Source: Plantago ovata
Taxonomy: Eukaryota; Streptophyta; Magnoliopsida; Lamiales; Plantaginaceae
Reading direction: 5' to 3'
Assembly (NCBI GenBank): GCA_028274465.1
Contig: CM051455.1
Location: 73,580,489-73,644,488, forward strand
DNA length: 64,000 nucleotides
In this document: positions 20,612-32,553 of the stretch, piece after piece
Layout: each line of letters starts with the position of its first letter
How positions within the stretch are numbered: the first letter of the stretch is position 1
Translations under genes and position numbers: made by a program
Notes under the pieces: model-generated
The model's input: the letters and a program-made list of their open reading frames with translations, nothing else
Database searches by the model: none
Told to the model about the DNA's origin: nothing

Positions 20612-21870
20612 CTATTCCAATCCAGAATCTTTTGGATACCATAATCCAACATTGATTGTACCTTTGACATATTTCAGTATCTTAAGTGCCTTTTTGTAGT
20701 GTGATTCTCTTGGATCAGATTGGAATCTAGCACACACACAAACAGCATACTGAATGTCAGGTCTACTTGCTGCTAGATACAGCAAGGAACCAATGAGCTT
20801 CCTATACTTGTGTTCATCAACACTTTTATCTTGTTTAGTATTGCCCAATTTGGTACCAACACTCATAGGGATCTTTTCAGGTTTTTCTTCCTCTTTGATC
20901 CTGAACTTTATGAGCATTTCCTTTGCATACTTTACTTGATTTATGAATATTCCATCTTTGAGTTGCTTGACTTGCAATCCTAGGAAATAATTCAATTTAC
21001 CCATCATACTCATTTCAAACTTATTTGTCATGAGTTTGGCAAAATCATCACAAAGTTGCTTGTCCTTAGACCCAAATATTATGTCATCCACATAAATCTG
21101 GACTAAGAGTATTTAACCATCATGGTTCATGGTAAATAAGATTTTGTTAACTTCACCTTTCTTGAAACCATTATCCTGAAAGAACTTAGCTAAGGTATCA
21201 TACCAAGCTCATGGTAATTGCTTTAGACCATATACAGCTTTCTGAAGCTTCTATACCATCTTGGTTTCTGAGGGAAGTTCAAAGCTAGGGGGTTGTTCTC
21301 GGAAGACTTCTTCAGCAAGTTCACCATTTAGGAATGCACTTTTAACATCCATGTGATAAACAATGAAGTCATTGTGAGCAGCAAAGGCTAAGAAAAGTCT
21401 AATAGCATCCAATCTTGCAACTGGTGCATAAGACTCATCATAGTCCAATCCTTCAGTCTGACAGTAACCTTGAGCAACTAAACGTTCTTTGTTCCTTGTT
21501 ACTTCTCCAGACTCACTCAGGTTATTCTGAACACCCACTGTGTACCAATTGCTTTCTTTCCTTCAGCAAGGGGTAAAAGTTTCCAAACTTTGTTCCTTTC
21601 AAATTGATCCAGTTCTTCTTGCATTGCCTTGATCCATTCAGAATGCTTTAAAGCTTCTTCTATGGTCTTAGGTTCAATTTCTGAAACAAAGAAAGAGAAC
21701 AAAGCTTCTACTTCAATGACATTTGATTCTTCAGCAAGTTCTTGATTAGTAGGTACTTTGGATCTAGTCACTTGGCATTTGTCAATATCACCAATCATAT
21801 CCGTAGAGGGATGTTCTCTAATACACTTATTAACAGGTTTTCTTCTCTTTAGATCTGGATAAGTTTGCAT
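20612..21870 (-). pseudogene. copia C1 reverse transcriptase
   Basis: RVT_2-type copia RT in three pieces: 21870-21517 (linker and RT start, EALKHSEWIKAMQEEL), 21538-21251 (GLDYDESYAPVARLD, DVKSAFLNGEL) and 21091-20612, with the catalytic YVDD just upstream at about 21085-21100. The last piece carries GKLNYFLGLQVKQ and the ASRPDIQYAV region. A stop interrupts the frame directly before YVDD (about 21112), and a frameshift lies near 21240. The protein is dead, but all main motifs remain. Confidence 0.85.
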
Positions 21871-22100
21871 TTCAGCATGTGACTCTTCAGCATGTACTTG
21901 TTCATTACTACTGGTATCTTGTTGTGTCTCTGCTGAAATTGGTTCATCAGCAACTGCTTGTTCAGCATTGCTGGTTTGAGGTAACAGTCAACAGACACAG
22001 GAAGTTGCGTAGTTTCAGCATCATCTGGAGCAAACGGGTCTTTTTCCGAAAGTTCTTTATCATGAACTATATTTATCTTGTCATGACTTGGGGGAGGAAA

Positions 22101-22514
22101 CTAATTGTCAGAATCATCATTTAGTTCAATTGATTTGATATTCTTAGCATCTGATTCAGTTCTTTGCTCGTGTATGAGTAGTTTCTTCATACATTCTGAT
22201 ATTTCTTCTTCAGCAGGGATTCCTTGTGATTTTTCATAGAATACAACATGCACTGATTCTTCGATCTTTTGTGCCTTTTTGTTGTAAACTCTATAAGCTT
22301 TACTATGCAAGGAGTAGCCAAGAAATATCACTTCATCTGCCTTTGGTTGAAATGTTCTTAAGTATTCTCTACCATTGTTAAGAACAAAGCATTTGCAACC
22401 AAATACTCTTAGATGGGTGATGTTAGGAGGTCTTCCAACAAACAACTCATATGGAGTTTTGTTGTATTCCTTAGTTATCAAGCTTCTATTTTGAGTATAA
22501 CAGGCGGTATTAAT
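22101..22514 (-). pseudogene. copia C1 integrase C-terminal part
   Basis: Begins at the B1 insertion and continues the integrase from 29746. It has KTPYELFVGRPP, a VFGCKCFVLN segment and GYS..SKAYRVYN, the usual copia integrase core end and C-terminus. The A/N...T sequence at the junction fits uninterrupted integrase once the gypsy insertion and one copy of TTAAT are removed. Confidence 0.82.
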
Positions 22515-23909
22515 TGATGAACGTATTTTTGACGCGTTCATCTTGTCTTTTTTACCTTCTTTTGCTATCTTCTAGCCTTGTTTTTTGGTCAGTTTTGTAG
22601 AATAGTATCACGTTTATTGTTTTCTGCATTTTCAGGCACTTAGGTACGAAATGGCGTTTTTGGAGCTAAAAACGAGCTTTTTTGATAGAAAATGGCCCCG
22701 TTGAAGTTCCTTGATCCCCGTTCGTGAGTGTTTGAGCATCAATAAGCATCGAGAAGGATTAGTCCAAGGCACCCGAGGGCCGTACGAGGGCAAAAAGATT
22801 GAGTTGGAAGACAAAAATCTGCCCAGGAGCCAAACTAAGCGCCTGGAATAGTGAAGCGCTCCGCTTCATTTTCCAGGAGCTTTGGCACAGCAGCGAAGTG
22901 AAGCGCTTGGAGGGCCAAAGCGCTTCGCTTGCCAAGCGCTCCGCTTGGCCTCTCCAGGCGGTCCACTTGGCAGCAGTTACGTTTTCGTATTTTCCTTCTT
23001 AGATATGATCTTCTGTTACTTTTTTGAGACTTTTGAACTGTAGCTTCGTTTTGGAGAGCTCCTAAGCCCCAAAACTCAGAGAAAACTCAGATTACATTGT
23101 ATTTTAGATTGGATTAAAGGTTTTGGCATAGGATTTCATCCATTGTTTCATGTACGGAGAGGTTTCATCAATACCCACCGATTAGTGACAGCTTGGTGGT
23201 AACATTGTGTCATTATCTCTTGTCTAGTAGTTTGATTTGATGTATTCTATTTACAATTCATATGATTTGATGTCTATGTTGATGAATATGAGTACCTAAA
23301 TCCTTTGTGTTGGTGGTAGAATGTAGAATATGCATGCTATGGGTTATGTTTATGCTTACATGAGATTGTGATTCAATCTTGCTGCAAATTCCTTCATATG
23401 ATTCTTAGTTGCCTATAAAATATATTCGAATTGAGTATAGTGACAAACTCTTGGTCAATGAAAGCTATAGGATTGTATGTTAGAGATTTGCAGCATGCTA
23501 GATAAATGGTGTTAGTGACAAGCACCTCTAAAGTATTGATAGTGGTCTTTTATGATATGTGTCTTGAAAGTTACCTAGACGCGTTGCTTAGCAGACTTGA
23601 TCGAAGGTTTTACGCACTGAACTTGTGAGCATATTCGTAACCCATGCATGTGTATTTGATTTCTACCACCAACCGTTTTCCAAACTTGATTACAACAATC
23701 TGATTTCTCGTTGCTTTGTTCTAAGAGAACAATTCCATAAACATTTGAACTCGTTGTCTGAAATAACTAGCAAATACCACAATCAAAGCCACGTTAGGTC
23801 CCGAGAGAACGACACTCGGGGAAAACTTGCCATTGCACTCTAGTTTGTGTAGTGATAAGTGTTCTTTGACTTTTAAAACAAATTTAATTGGCGAAAAACG
23901 ACATCATCA
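22515..23909 (+). repeat. 5' LTR of gypsy B1
   Basis: 1395 bp. It contains a cluster of AAGCG-CGCTT palindromes at about 22835-22975. Near the 3' end it has GAGAGAACGACACTCG, as in family A LTRs. Differs from the 3' LTR mainly by a short indel in the palindromes. Confidence 0.92.
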
Positions 23910-23912
23910 ATT

Positions 23913-23930
23913 TGGCGCCGTTGCCGGGGA
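23913..23930 (+). promoter_or_regulatory. Primer binding site of B1 (tRNA-Asp type)
   Basis: TGGCGCCGTTGCCGGGGA, identical to that of A1. Confidence 0.85.
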
Positions 23931-24052
23931 CTTAACTCCTTTGGTTGGTGTTTTTGTTTTGGTTTTTTCAGCCAACATCTCTTCTTTGCCTTATTTCTGT
24001 TTTTTGTTTCTTTTGACTTGGAAACTCACTACTCTTCATTTCAGGTGAGTGC

Positions 24053-26358
24053 ATGCCTAGAACCCGAACGGGTGGACCTATTACTGAACCTTTTGTAGAC
24101 AAGATCGATCGTTTGTTTCAAAGGAGAAGGAGGAATTTGAATCTTGAGTTTGAAGAAGTAGCATCTAGAGCTTCCACTTCTGGTATTCGGGAAGAGTCTT
24201 CTTCTTATCTTTTGGAGCCAATTCTTGAATCTGTTTACTTGGAAGGTGAAATGGCGGAGCGGCCTATACGTACACTTACTAAGCCTACGGTTGGGGCTAG
24301 AGGACCAGCAATTGTCCTCAATGATGCCACAAGGAACTTGGAGATCAAGAATCACATGTCCAACAACTTCCCAAATTCTATGGGATGGCTAATGAGGACT
24401 TGATTGGGTACTTGAATGAGCTCGAGAATTTTGTTCTCCATCTTGGGCGACCAGGAGCTGGTGTTACGGATGATGATCTCCGTAAGAAGGTCTTTTCTAA
24501 GGGGGCTAGGTGATCGTGCAAAGGCTTGGCTTAATACTTTGGAGGCCGGGTCTTTGACAACATGGGATCTTTGCTTTGATAAGTTCATGGAGCGTTACTA
24601 CCCCGCTTCCAAGACGATGGCTATGAAGAGCCAAATTAGGTCCTTCGAGCAGAGGTATGATGAGCCTTTTCACGAGGACTATGATCGATTCATGGGGTTG
24701 CATCATCGATGCCCACATCACGGGTATGATAAAGGTCAGCTTCTCCAATTCTTTTACAATGTTTACATCCCGAGATTCAATCTCAGGTGGATAGTATTTG
24801 TGGAGGTAGTATGGGGGAGTTGCTTCCTTCTCAAGCTCAAGTGAAGCTGGACATGATGTACCGGAATTCCCAAAACCGGAATGTGAGGACTCGTGTGCTC
24901 CAAAAGGAGCAAAGAGGTGAGGCCAAGGTAGTGGTACAACAAGATGCCTTCGATGGGTTCGCCCATGAAGTGAAGCAAGCTTTGAGGCAAAGCGTTCCTT
25001 CTCCTTCTACGGAAGTTTGTGGTGTGTGCAAGAACTATGGGCACCCGGCCTATTTATGCCGTTCTGAGTTTGCTAGAGAGCAATATATCACGAACGATGT
25101 CCGTCAAGAAGTGTATGCTGCTGAGGGAGAGCAAGTAGTTGGAGATGTGAACTACGGGCAAGGATATGGCAATGTGAGGCCACAAAACCGTGGGCCCCGA
25201 GGTGGGTACCAGAATCAAGGCAACCGTGGTTATGTCCATAACCCGGATCAATATGCCTATGGGCCTAATCAAGATAGAAGTCGTCTCAGCTATGGGAACA
25301 ATTGGTATGAAGGAGCACCGCCTTCTAATCCTACACCTCCACCTCAGGTTGCTAGTTCGGGACCACAAGGTGGAGGGGTGCTTCCTTCACCTCTTGTCTC
25401 TTCTCTCAACGATCTTGTGTTGAAGACGAATAAGTTTATGGAGCATTACTATCGTAATGATGCTACTAACAATCAGCGGTTTGAGAAGCTTGAGGCTAGT
25501 AGTAGCAACCTCCATAAGAAGTTGCAAGAGCTGATAGATCGGGGGGCTAGTAGAGAGCAAGGGAAGTTTCCCGGGAACACGGAGAAGGCTATGGCCATAA
25601 CCGTGGTGACTGATTTGCCCGTGGAGATCACGGTTGTGAGAGACAATGCACGAGATGAGGTGCCAAGTTGCAAGATAACTGAAACTTGCAAGGTGAGTGG
25701 GGAGGTCGAGACTCCTAAGGTGGTTATGGAAGAGGAAGTTGTCGCACAATCTGATGCGATAGTTGAAGAGGTGAAAGAAAACTCATCGTCTGAGGATGAG
25801 ATGGTGGATATGGTGGAAGTGCCCATCCAAGAGAGCTTCGATGTTGAAATCGGCTTGGGGAAGAAGGACGTAATAGTGGCAACTCTAGACACGGGAGCGG
25901 GTGTGAATGTTATACCCTTGAACGTGTATGAAGAGTCGGGTTTGTCTGGCTTGAGACCTATGAAATGCATGGTGCAATTAGCGGATGGGTCCATGAAAAA
26001 TCCGTTGGGTGTGATTGAGAACTTGGCGGTGAGGTTTGCCGGTGTAGAGGTGAAGACTAATTTCATCGTTATGCCTACATCTTCTGCTAAGCTCAAAGAT
26101 GTGGTTCTCTTAGGTAGAGCCTTCATCAACAAAGTGCGTATGGTCATAGACATGTATCGCCGAACATGTCACTTTGAGGTAAATGGCAAGCAACACACGT
26201 TGCGAGCCATTGTTAATTCATGTGCTTATGTTGATACTAACGAACTTGTAGGATTTTTTGGTCCACTTTATGTTCGTCAAGATGTGCAGGGAATTGATGC
26301 TTTGAGAAGCAATTGGAGGGGGAAGTCTAGTACCCGAGGCGAAATCAATCCCGCATGA
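24053..26358 (+). pseudogene. gypsy B1 gag-protease polyprotein (frameshifted)
   Basis: ATG at 24053. The Retrotrans_gag region is read in pieces because of a small deletion near 24375, an extra G in a G-run near 24505 that restores the first frame, and another shift near 24762. From about 24787 one frame runs 523 codons to 26358. It has a complete CCHC finger (CGVCKNYGHPAYLC), a Gly/Asn/Gln/Pro-rich linker, a coiled coil, an acidic stretch and an aspartic protease with DTGAGVNVIPL near residue 370 and LLGRAF near residue 445. It closely parallels the A family product. A single ancestral gag-pro frame is inferred. Confidence 0.82.
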
Positions 26359-28367
26359 GTTGTGAAGAGTCGAGCCAACGACTTTTAAACGAAGGCGCTT
26401 CTCGGGAGGCAACCCGAGGTTGTATCTTTATTTGCTTTTGTAGTTGTGGCCTGTGTGCCTTTTGTCGTGATTCGTTTAGTCTAGTGTTTGTCTTGGTGCC
26501 TTAGGTGATTAAGGTAGGGAAAAACATCGAAAATCTGGAAACAGAGCCAAGCGAAGCGCCTGGCAAGCCCAAGCGGTCCGCTTGGAATTCCAGTAAGAAT
26601 TTCATTCTTACTGGAATTTCAAGCGGAGCGCCTGGAGCCTCCCAAGCGCTCCGCTTGACAAGCGAACCGCTTGGCGGGAAGCCAAGCGGTCCGCCTGGAC
26701 CCTGTACCCAGATTTTCCTCGTTTTGTCCATTCTTCTCACCTTTGCGCACCCGTTTTCACTTGTTTCTTGAGTCTTTTCAGGTACTACTCTTCTATAGGA
26801 GTTGGACACGAACCTTATTCAGGGAAGTGTACTCTCAATCCAATTTTTTCTTTCTAAATCAACTTTTCTTTGCTCGAGGACGAGCAAAAGTTTAGGTTTG
26901 GGGAGGGGGTATTGGATTTTCAGTACTATATGCTTGTGTGGTTCGTGCATCCCTAATTTTACTCAAGATCATGTGATTTGTCGTGTTTTTTTCAAATTTT
27001 TGCATGCATATCATCCCTAGATTAGTTGTTGCACGTTGTTGTTTGTGGAGTTTAATGCCAAGTCTTTTGAACTTTTTATTGAGTAGACTAAGTGTTTATG
27101 ACCATTGATCATATGTTGCATCACTTTGCAAGTAGTTTGAGGCTTGTCTCGCTTGGTTTGTCACATTCGCATGTGCACTAGTTAAGCTTAGTAGTCTCGA
27201 CATCACCTTGAGTGGTGTTTCTTCTGCTGCGGTTCACGATGGCCTTATAAAATGATGCATGTTAGAGTCTATGGTTGTAGCCCGTGTAATTATGTACGTA
27301 AGAGGCGACAAGTTCTTCACCTCGATTAGAGATTGCCAAATGCCTAGGAAGGAGGTAGTGTGAGGTGTGCGATTTCTTGTATTAAACATATTCTATCGAA
27401 TAGGTTTGGGGAGGGGGTTGCTTCGTTGATCTTGTCTTTCGTCTTTGAGTCGTTGTAAAGTTTCCATTTTCTTTTTGTTTTTGTTTTGTGTCCCAACCTA
27501 TTCTTTCGAATAGGTTTGGGGAGGCGTCTTTGTAAAAGAGTCTTTCCTTTTTCTTTTTCGTCTTTGTGCTCAAACCTATTCTTTCGAATAGGTTTGGGGA
27601 GGTGTTTTTGACACTTAGTACTGCTGCTTGGCCCTATATAAAAAAAAAAGAGAAAGAGAAAAAGAAAAGAAGAAAAAAGAGAAAAGAAAAAGAGAAAATA
27701 TATAAAAATAAAAAAAAAAAAGAGAAGAAGAAAGAAAATAAAGAATAAGACCCAAAAGCAAAAGAAGGGTCGTTGCAAGCCAAAAGCAGTCTAGTAAAGT
27801 GTCAAGTGTCATGTAAATATTTGTTATTGAAGTTATCGAGTTGTAAATTCTATCTTTTGTTTCGTGTCGCCTTTGTCCAAGGCCTGTTCTCGACCACCAT
27901 CGTCTTGCTATTCATGAAGTGGTTGAAAGAGGCTCATTCTTGGGAGTCTGGGTAGAATAGGGGAGTGTTATCTTTCTAAGGGAACCCTCCTTCGTTTGAT
28001 GAGAGCCAGTATTGGTTCGCCCTCTCTTGAGGAAAAGTCTCGCTTGGTGAACAGTAGTAAGCCCTCGGTTTCATAGGCACGGGGCAATTGTAGTATGATA
28101 ACATGCATCATTGTGTCGTCACTGACCAGGTCCAGGTAGAAGATGTTACGAGAGACTCCTTTGTTTAACCAAGTGCACATGAGAATGTGTATATTCGCAA
28201 TCGAGGCATTCTTCAACCTACTTGCATGTCATGCTCATTTGGTTTTGTTCATAAGCATTTTGTAGATTCAATAGATTAGTTCACTTTACTTGGCATGAGA
28301 CTCCTTTTGTGTTGCATTTAGGATAGTTTGTTTCTTGAGGACAAGCAAAGGTTTGGTTTGGGGAGTT
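26359..28367 (+). other. B1 3' noncoding region with palindromes and hairpins
   Basis: No credible ORF. A palindrome cluster at 26540-26705 (CCAAGCGGTCCGCTTGG and relatives) copies the motif of the LTR. A GGTTTGGGGAGGGGG run lies near 26895-26910. Three hairpin plus purine modules are at 27385-27417, 27495-27523 and 27573-27602. An A/G tract is at about 27640-27760. The block conserved with family A is at 28113-28157. The polypurine tract GGTTTGGGGAGTT ends at 28367. Confidence 0.75.
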
Positions 28368-29745
28368 TGATGAACGTATTTTTCACGCGTTCATCTTGTC
28401 TTTTTTACCTTCTTTTGCTATCTTTTAGCCTTGTTTTTTGGTCAGTTTTGTAGAATAGTGTCACGTTTATTGTTTTCTGCATTTTCAGGCACTTAGGTAC
28501 GAAATGGCATTTTTGGAGCTAAAAACGAGCTTTTTTGATAGAAAATGGCCCCGTTGAAGTTCCTTGATCCCCGTTCATGAGTGTTTGAGCATCAATAAGC
28601 TTCGAGAAGGATTAGTCCAAGGCACCCGAGGGTCGTACGAGGGCAAAATGATTGAGTTGGAAGACAAAAATCTGCCCAGGAGCCAAGCTAAGCGCCTGGA
28701 ATAGTGAAGCGCTCCGCTTCATTTTCCAGGAGCTTTGGCACAGCAGCCAAGCGAAGCGCTTGGAGGGCCAAAGCGCTTCGCTTGGCCTCTCCAGGCGGTC
28801 CGCTTGGCAACAGTTACGTTTTCGGATTTTCCTTCTTAGATCTGATCTTCTATTACTTTTTTGAGACTTTTGAACTGTAGCTTCGTTTTGGAGAGCTCCT
28901 AAGCCCCAAAACTCAGAGAAAACTAAGATTACATTGTATTTTAGATTGGATTAAAGGTTTTGGCATAGGATTTCATCCATTGTTTCATCTACGGAGAGGT
29001 TTTCATCAATACCCACCGATTAGTGACAGCTTGGTGGTAACATTGTATCATTATCTCTTGTCTAGTAGTTTGATTTGATGTATTCTATTTACAATTCATA
29101 TGATTTGATGTCTATGTTGATGAATATGAGTAGCTAAATCCTTTGTGTTGGTGGTAGAATGTAGAATATGCATGCTATGGGTTATGTTTATGCTTACATG
29201 AGATTGTGATTCAATCTTGCTGCAAATTCCTTCATATGATTCTTAGTTGCCTATAAAATATATTCGAATTGAGTATAGTGACAAACTCTTGGTCAATGAA
29301 AGCTATAGGATTGTATGTTAGAGATTTGCAGCATGCTAGATAAATGGTGTTAGTGACAAGCACCTCTAAAGTATTGATAGTGGTCTTTTATGATGTGTGT
29401 CTTGAAAGTTACGTAGACGAGTTGCTTAGCAGACTTGATCGAAGGTTTTACGCACTGAACTTGTGAGCATATTCGTAACCCATGCATGTGTATTTGATTT
29501 CTACCACCAACCGTTTTCCAAACTTGATTACAACAATCTGATTTCTTGTTGCTTTGTTCTAAGAGAACAATTCCATAAACATTTGAACTCGTTGTCTAAA
29601 ATAACTAGCAAACCACAATCAAAGCCACGTTAGGTCCCGAGAGAACGACACTCGGGGAAAACTTGCCATTGCACTCTAGTTTGTGTAGTGATAAGTGTTC
29701 TTTGGCTTTTAAAACAAATTTAATTGGTGAAAAACGACATCATCA
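28368..29745 (+). repeat. 3' LTR of gypsy B1
   Basis: 1378 bp, nearly identical to the 5' LTR. Palindrome cluster at about 28680-28810. Confidence 0.92.
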
Positions 29746-30773
29746 TTAATCGCTTCAACCCAATAAGCTTCACGTATTTCAGTGTCAGCAAGCATCGTTC
29801 TAGCTGCTTCCTTAAGGGTACGATTCTTCCTTTCAGCAACACCATTTTGTTGAGGTGTCCTTACTGAGGATAACTGATGTTGTATGTCTTTTGAAGTGCA
29901 ATAATCAGTTATGTACTGGTTTACAAACTCAGTACCATGGTCTGTTCTTATGACTTTTACATTGTCATTTTTCATGACTTCAAGCTTGTTCAACATGTTA
30001 GGTATTTCAGTCCTTTATTCAGACTTGTGTTTGATAAATACTACCCAAGTGAATCTTGAATAGTCATCTACCACCACCAGACCATACTTCTTGCCAGCAT
30101 AGCTTGTTGAAGAAGATTCAAACAAGTCCATGTGCAAGAGTTGTAAAGGTATTGTAGTTGACGGTACTGCCTTGTTCTTGAAAGAAGATTTGGTTTGCTT
30201 TCCTTGCTGACATGCATTGCAAACACCATCCTTCTTAAAAGTAACCTTAGGTAATCCAACTACAAATGTCTTTTTAGACAACTTATTCAGCGTCTTGAAG
30301 TTTAGGTGACTTGTTCGTTTATGCCATAACCATGCTTTTTCAGCAAGGCAATCATGATCCGAGACAAGGCATTTTTCAACGATTGCTGAAGACCAATCTA
30401 CAGTATAGAGACCTCCTGATCTTCTAGCAACCATAATAACCTTCTTTGTCTCAAAGTCAATAAGTTTACATTCATCACTTTTGATTTTGATGAAGTAACC
30501 TTTGTCTGCGAATTGAATCATGCTGAAAAGGTTAAACTTAAGATTTTTGACATAAAGAACTCCCGAAATGGTAATGCATCCTAACTTCGCGTCACCATAA
30601 CCTTTAGTAGAACCAAAGCCTCCACCAGCAAACCTTATTGTTGGACCTTTAGACCACCGTCTATAGTTTATAAGGTTTTTCTTGTTGCCCGTCATGTGCT
30701 TTCCACAACCACTGACAAAGTGCCAAATTGCATTGTTTGTCTCCGTGGCTGAACTCTGCACAATCAAGAGCAA
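29746..30773 (-). pseudogene. copia C1 protease, GAG-pre-integrase and integrase core
   Basis: Minus-strand frame from 30773: a copia protease-like segment with FVSGCGKHMTG (the catalytic D of DSG changed to V), then the GAG-pre-integrase zinc-binding domain (HKRTSHLN ... CNACQQGKQ), and the integrase core with HMDLFE and VVVDDYSRFTWVVF. A frame break near 30000-30015 separates the second part, which carries RTDHGTEF and NGVAERKNRT with the second Asp and the Glu of the catalytic triad. The frame stops at the B1 insertion and resumes at 22514. Confidence 0.85.
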
Positions 30774-30966
30774 ACAAGTTAATTATCCAAAATTGGATGT
30801 CCATTAACATGTTCAAGAAAACGTCCAGTGGAAACCAAAGTCTTGAGTTTTTCAACTTTGACTTATTTTCTACTTGCTGAGGAACTAGAGGGCTTAGAAC
30901 CGAAAGACTTTTGATCATTGCTAATCAAGTCCAGTTTTTGATGTGGTATCTTGCTTGGTTGACCCT
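30774..30966 (-). pseudogene. copia C1 gag C-terminal remnant
   Basis: Minus-strand reading matches the gag tail of C4 (57640-57819): KGQPSK.PHQK, SSSASRK, then a LEHVNGHP segment. An in-frame stop follows ASRK. It is cut at 30966 by the start of C3. Confidence 0.72.
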
Positions 30967-32441
30967 TGTTAGGAAACTTGTAATTTTGATGAACAATTAA
31001 CCATGCTAAATTAAGGAAAGTCCAGTAACTAGTACTCTTAAGGTCCATAGGAATTTAGAATTTTATGGACATTGTAAAAGAGGAATGTTTGCTGAAGACT
31101 TAGTGTAGGTACTAGTTAGGTGCTTTAGTTTGCCGATGATGCACTTTCTTTTTACAAATGAACTATTGAAGCACTGGAACCGCTCAGAAACTTGAAGGTA
31201 TCTACAAAGGCACATGTTGCTCAGAAAGTAAGATTTTCAGCAACAACTTGCATAAGTGAAAATCTATATCACAGAGTAGGTTGTGCTTGCTGAAACTGAG
31301 ACTGACCGATTGCTGAAATACATATGTGACCTCCTTGCTGAAAGTACTTGCTATTTGGCTCCAACGTTCACATTTAAATTCGATTCAAATGAACATTAAA
31401 TGCAAAGTAAGCACGCGAAGAACATGAAGACTAGAAGACAATTGAAGGACGCTGCTGAAAGTACAAAAGTAAGATAGTGACATCTTAAGGAACAAAGCCT
31501 TAGAATTTGAAATTCAAACGGCTCCCTTGATTCACTATAAATAGAGGTCATCCGGCAAAGAGTTGAAGTGTGTCAACAACGTGATCAAACTCTCACTTGT
31601 GCTTAAACACTCCTTCAATACTCTTTACTGCCTATTGATTCGTTCCCAGCCTTAAGCTTGAAACAAAAGCTACTTGTGAAGAAGTAGAACATTCACGGCT
31701 AAGAAATTAGTTAAGTGTTCTTTCTTTCGAACAAGAACAAGTCTTGACACCAGAAACAACTTAACTTGTTTACTGAAAAGTATTACAAGTTGTGTTTCTT
31801 TAGATAACTTGTTACAGCTGAAAAAGTTATACTCAAGTCATCTCATCCCAAACCTCTCTAACTGATAAACACCCTTTTTCAGGCGTGAAATTCAGGGGGA
31901 ATTAATCAAGCATTGTGTTGCTGATTATAAGTCCCAAGTTTGGTGGAGAATAAGGTTACAGTTCTCTAGTTAGGTTGGAAACGAAGTAAGTGTGCTTTGG
32001 TTTCTGAAGAATCATTATAGATAGGTGTTGTAAGGAACCTCAACCTTATCTTAGTGGATTCAGTCCTAGAAAGGACAAAGTGGATTAGTTGAGAGATTAC
32101 GCCACCCTCAGATACCACTATAAAAGTGTTTGTGTGATTTACTTTACCGCATTTAGTTTTCAGCAAGCTTTACTTATTGTACACTGCCACTCTTCTCACT
32201 TGCTGAAACTAGCACTCTCTGAAAAGCACTTATTGTATAAAGACTTCCGCACTCTGTTTTTAAAGTACCAGTAAAACTCGTTACTGAAAAGTAACTAGTA
32301 CTTTTTGAGAAAGTTAAGTATCAGCAAACTCATTACTGAAAAGTAATAAGCACTTGCTGAGAAAGTTTTTAAACGACGCAAGTTTGAAAAGACTATTCAG
32401 CCCCCCCTCTAGTCTTTTCTTGTTGTTTAAAGGGACCAACA
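30967..32441 (+). repeat. 5' LTR of copia C3
   Basis: 1475 bp, TGTTAGGAAAC to GGGACCAACA, with TATAAATAG at 31536-31544. Tandem repeats with the GAAA-loop hairpin near 32265-32370. Confidence 0.9.
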
Positions 32442-32443
32442 AA

Positions 32444-32455
32444 CGGTATCAGAGT
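32444..32455 (+). promoter_or_regulatory. Decayed initiator-Met primer site of C3
   Basis: CGGTATCAGAGT, two changes from the consensus TGGTATCAGAGC present in C4. Confidence 0.7.
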
Positions 32456-32553
32456 TGGAGGTTCTTTAACATTCAGCACTGAACCTAGATCCCCTTAGGT
32501 GCTTTCCGTAAATCACTCTCACTTGATCAGTTTGGTAGTCTGTTGCTGACAGG

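Larger units (their letters stand above)
22515..29745 (+). mobile_element. Complete gag-protease-only gypsy element B1
   Basis: LTRs of 1395 and 1378 bp start TGATGAACG and end GACATCATCA. They are flanked by the perfect 5-bp duplication TTAAT (22510-22514 and 29746-29750), and the element sits inside the C1 integrase. The layout is as in A1: tRNA-Asp primer site, gag, CCHC finger, aspartic protease, long noncoding 3' region, polypurine tract. No RT, RNase H or integrase. The LTR sequence differs from A, but the gag-protease and 3' region are clearly related, so A and B are sister families. Confidence 0.92.
5995..30966 (-). mobile_element. SIRE-like copia C1, split by gypsy A1 and B1
   Basis: Read on the minus strand from 30966: gag C-terminus, protease and GAG-pre-integrase, integrase first half (to 29746), gypsy B1, integrase C-terminus (from 22514), RT, RNase H, spacer, extra ORF (to 17919), gypsy A1, rest of the extra ORF (from 11707), polypurine tract, 3' LTR (7512-5995). 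Both insertions show perfect 5-bp target duplications and the frames resume across them. The 5' LTR and most of gag are missing because C3 begins at 30967. Numerous stops and frameshifts show it is dead. Confidence 0.88.

Noticed and set aside
25473-26153. 226-codon minus-strand ORF, and others inside gag-protease genes
   Set aside because: Shadow frames of the real gag-protease on the other strand.
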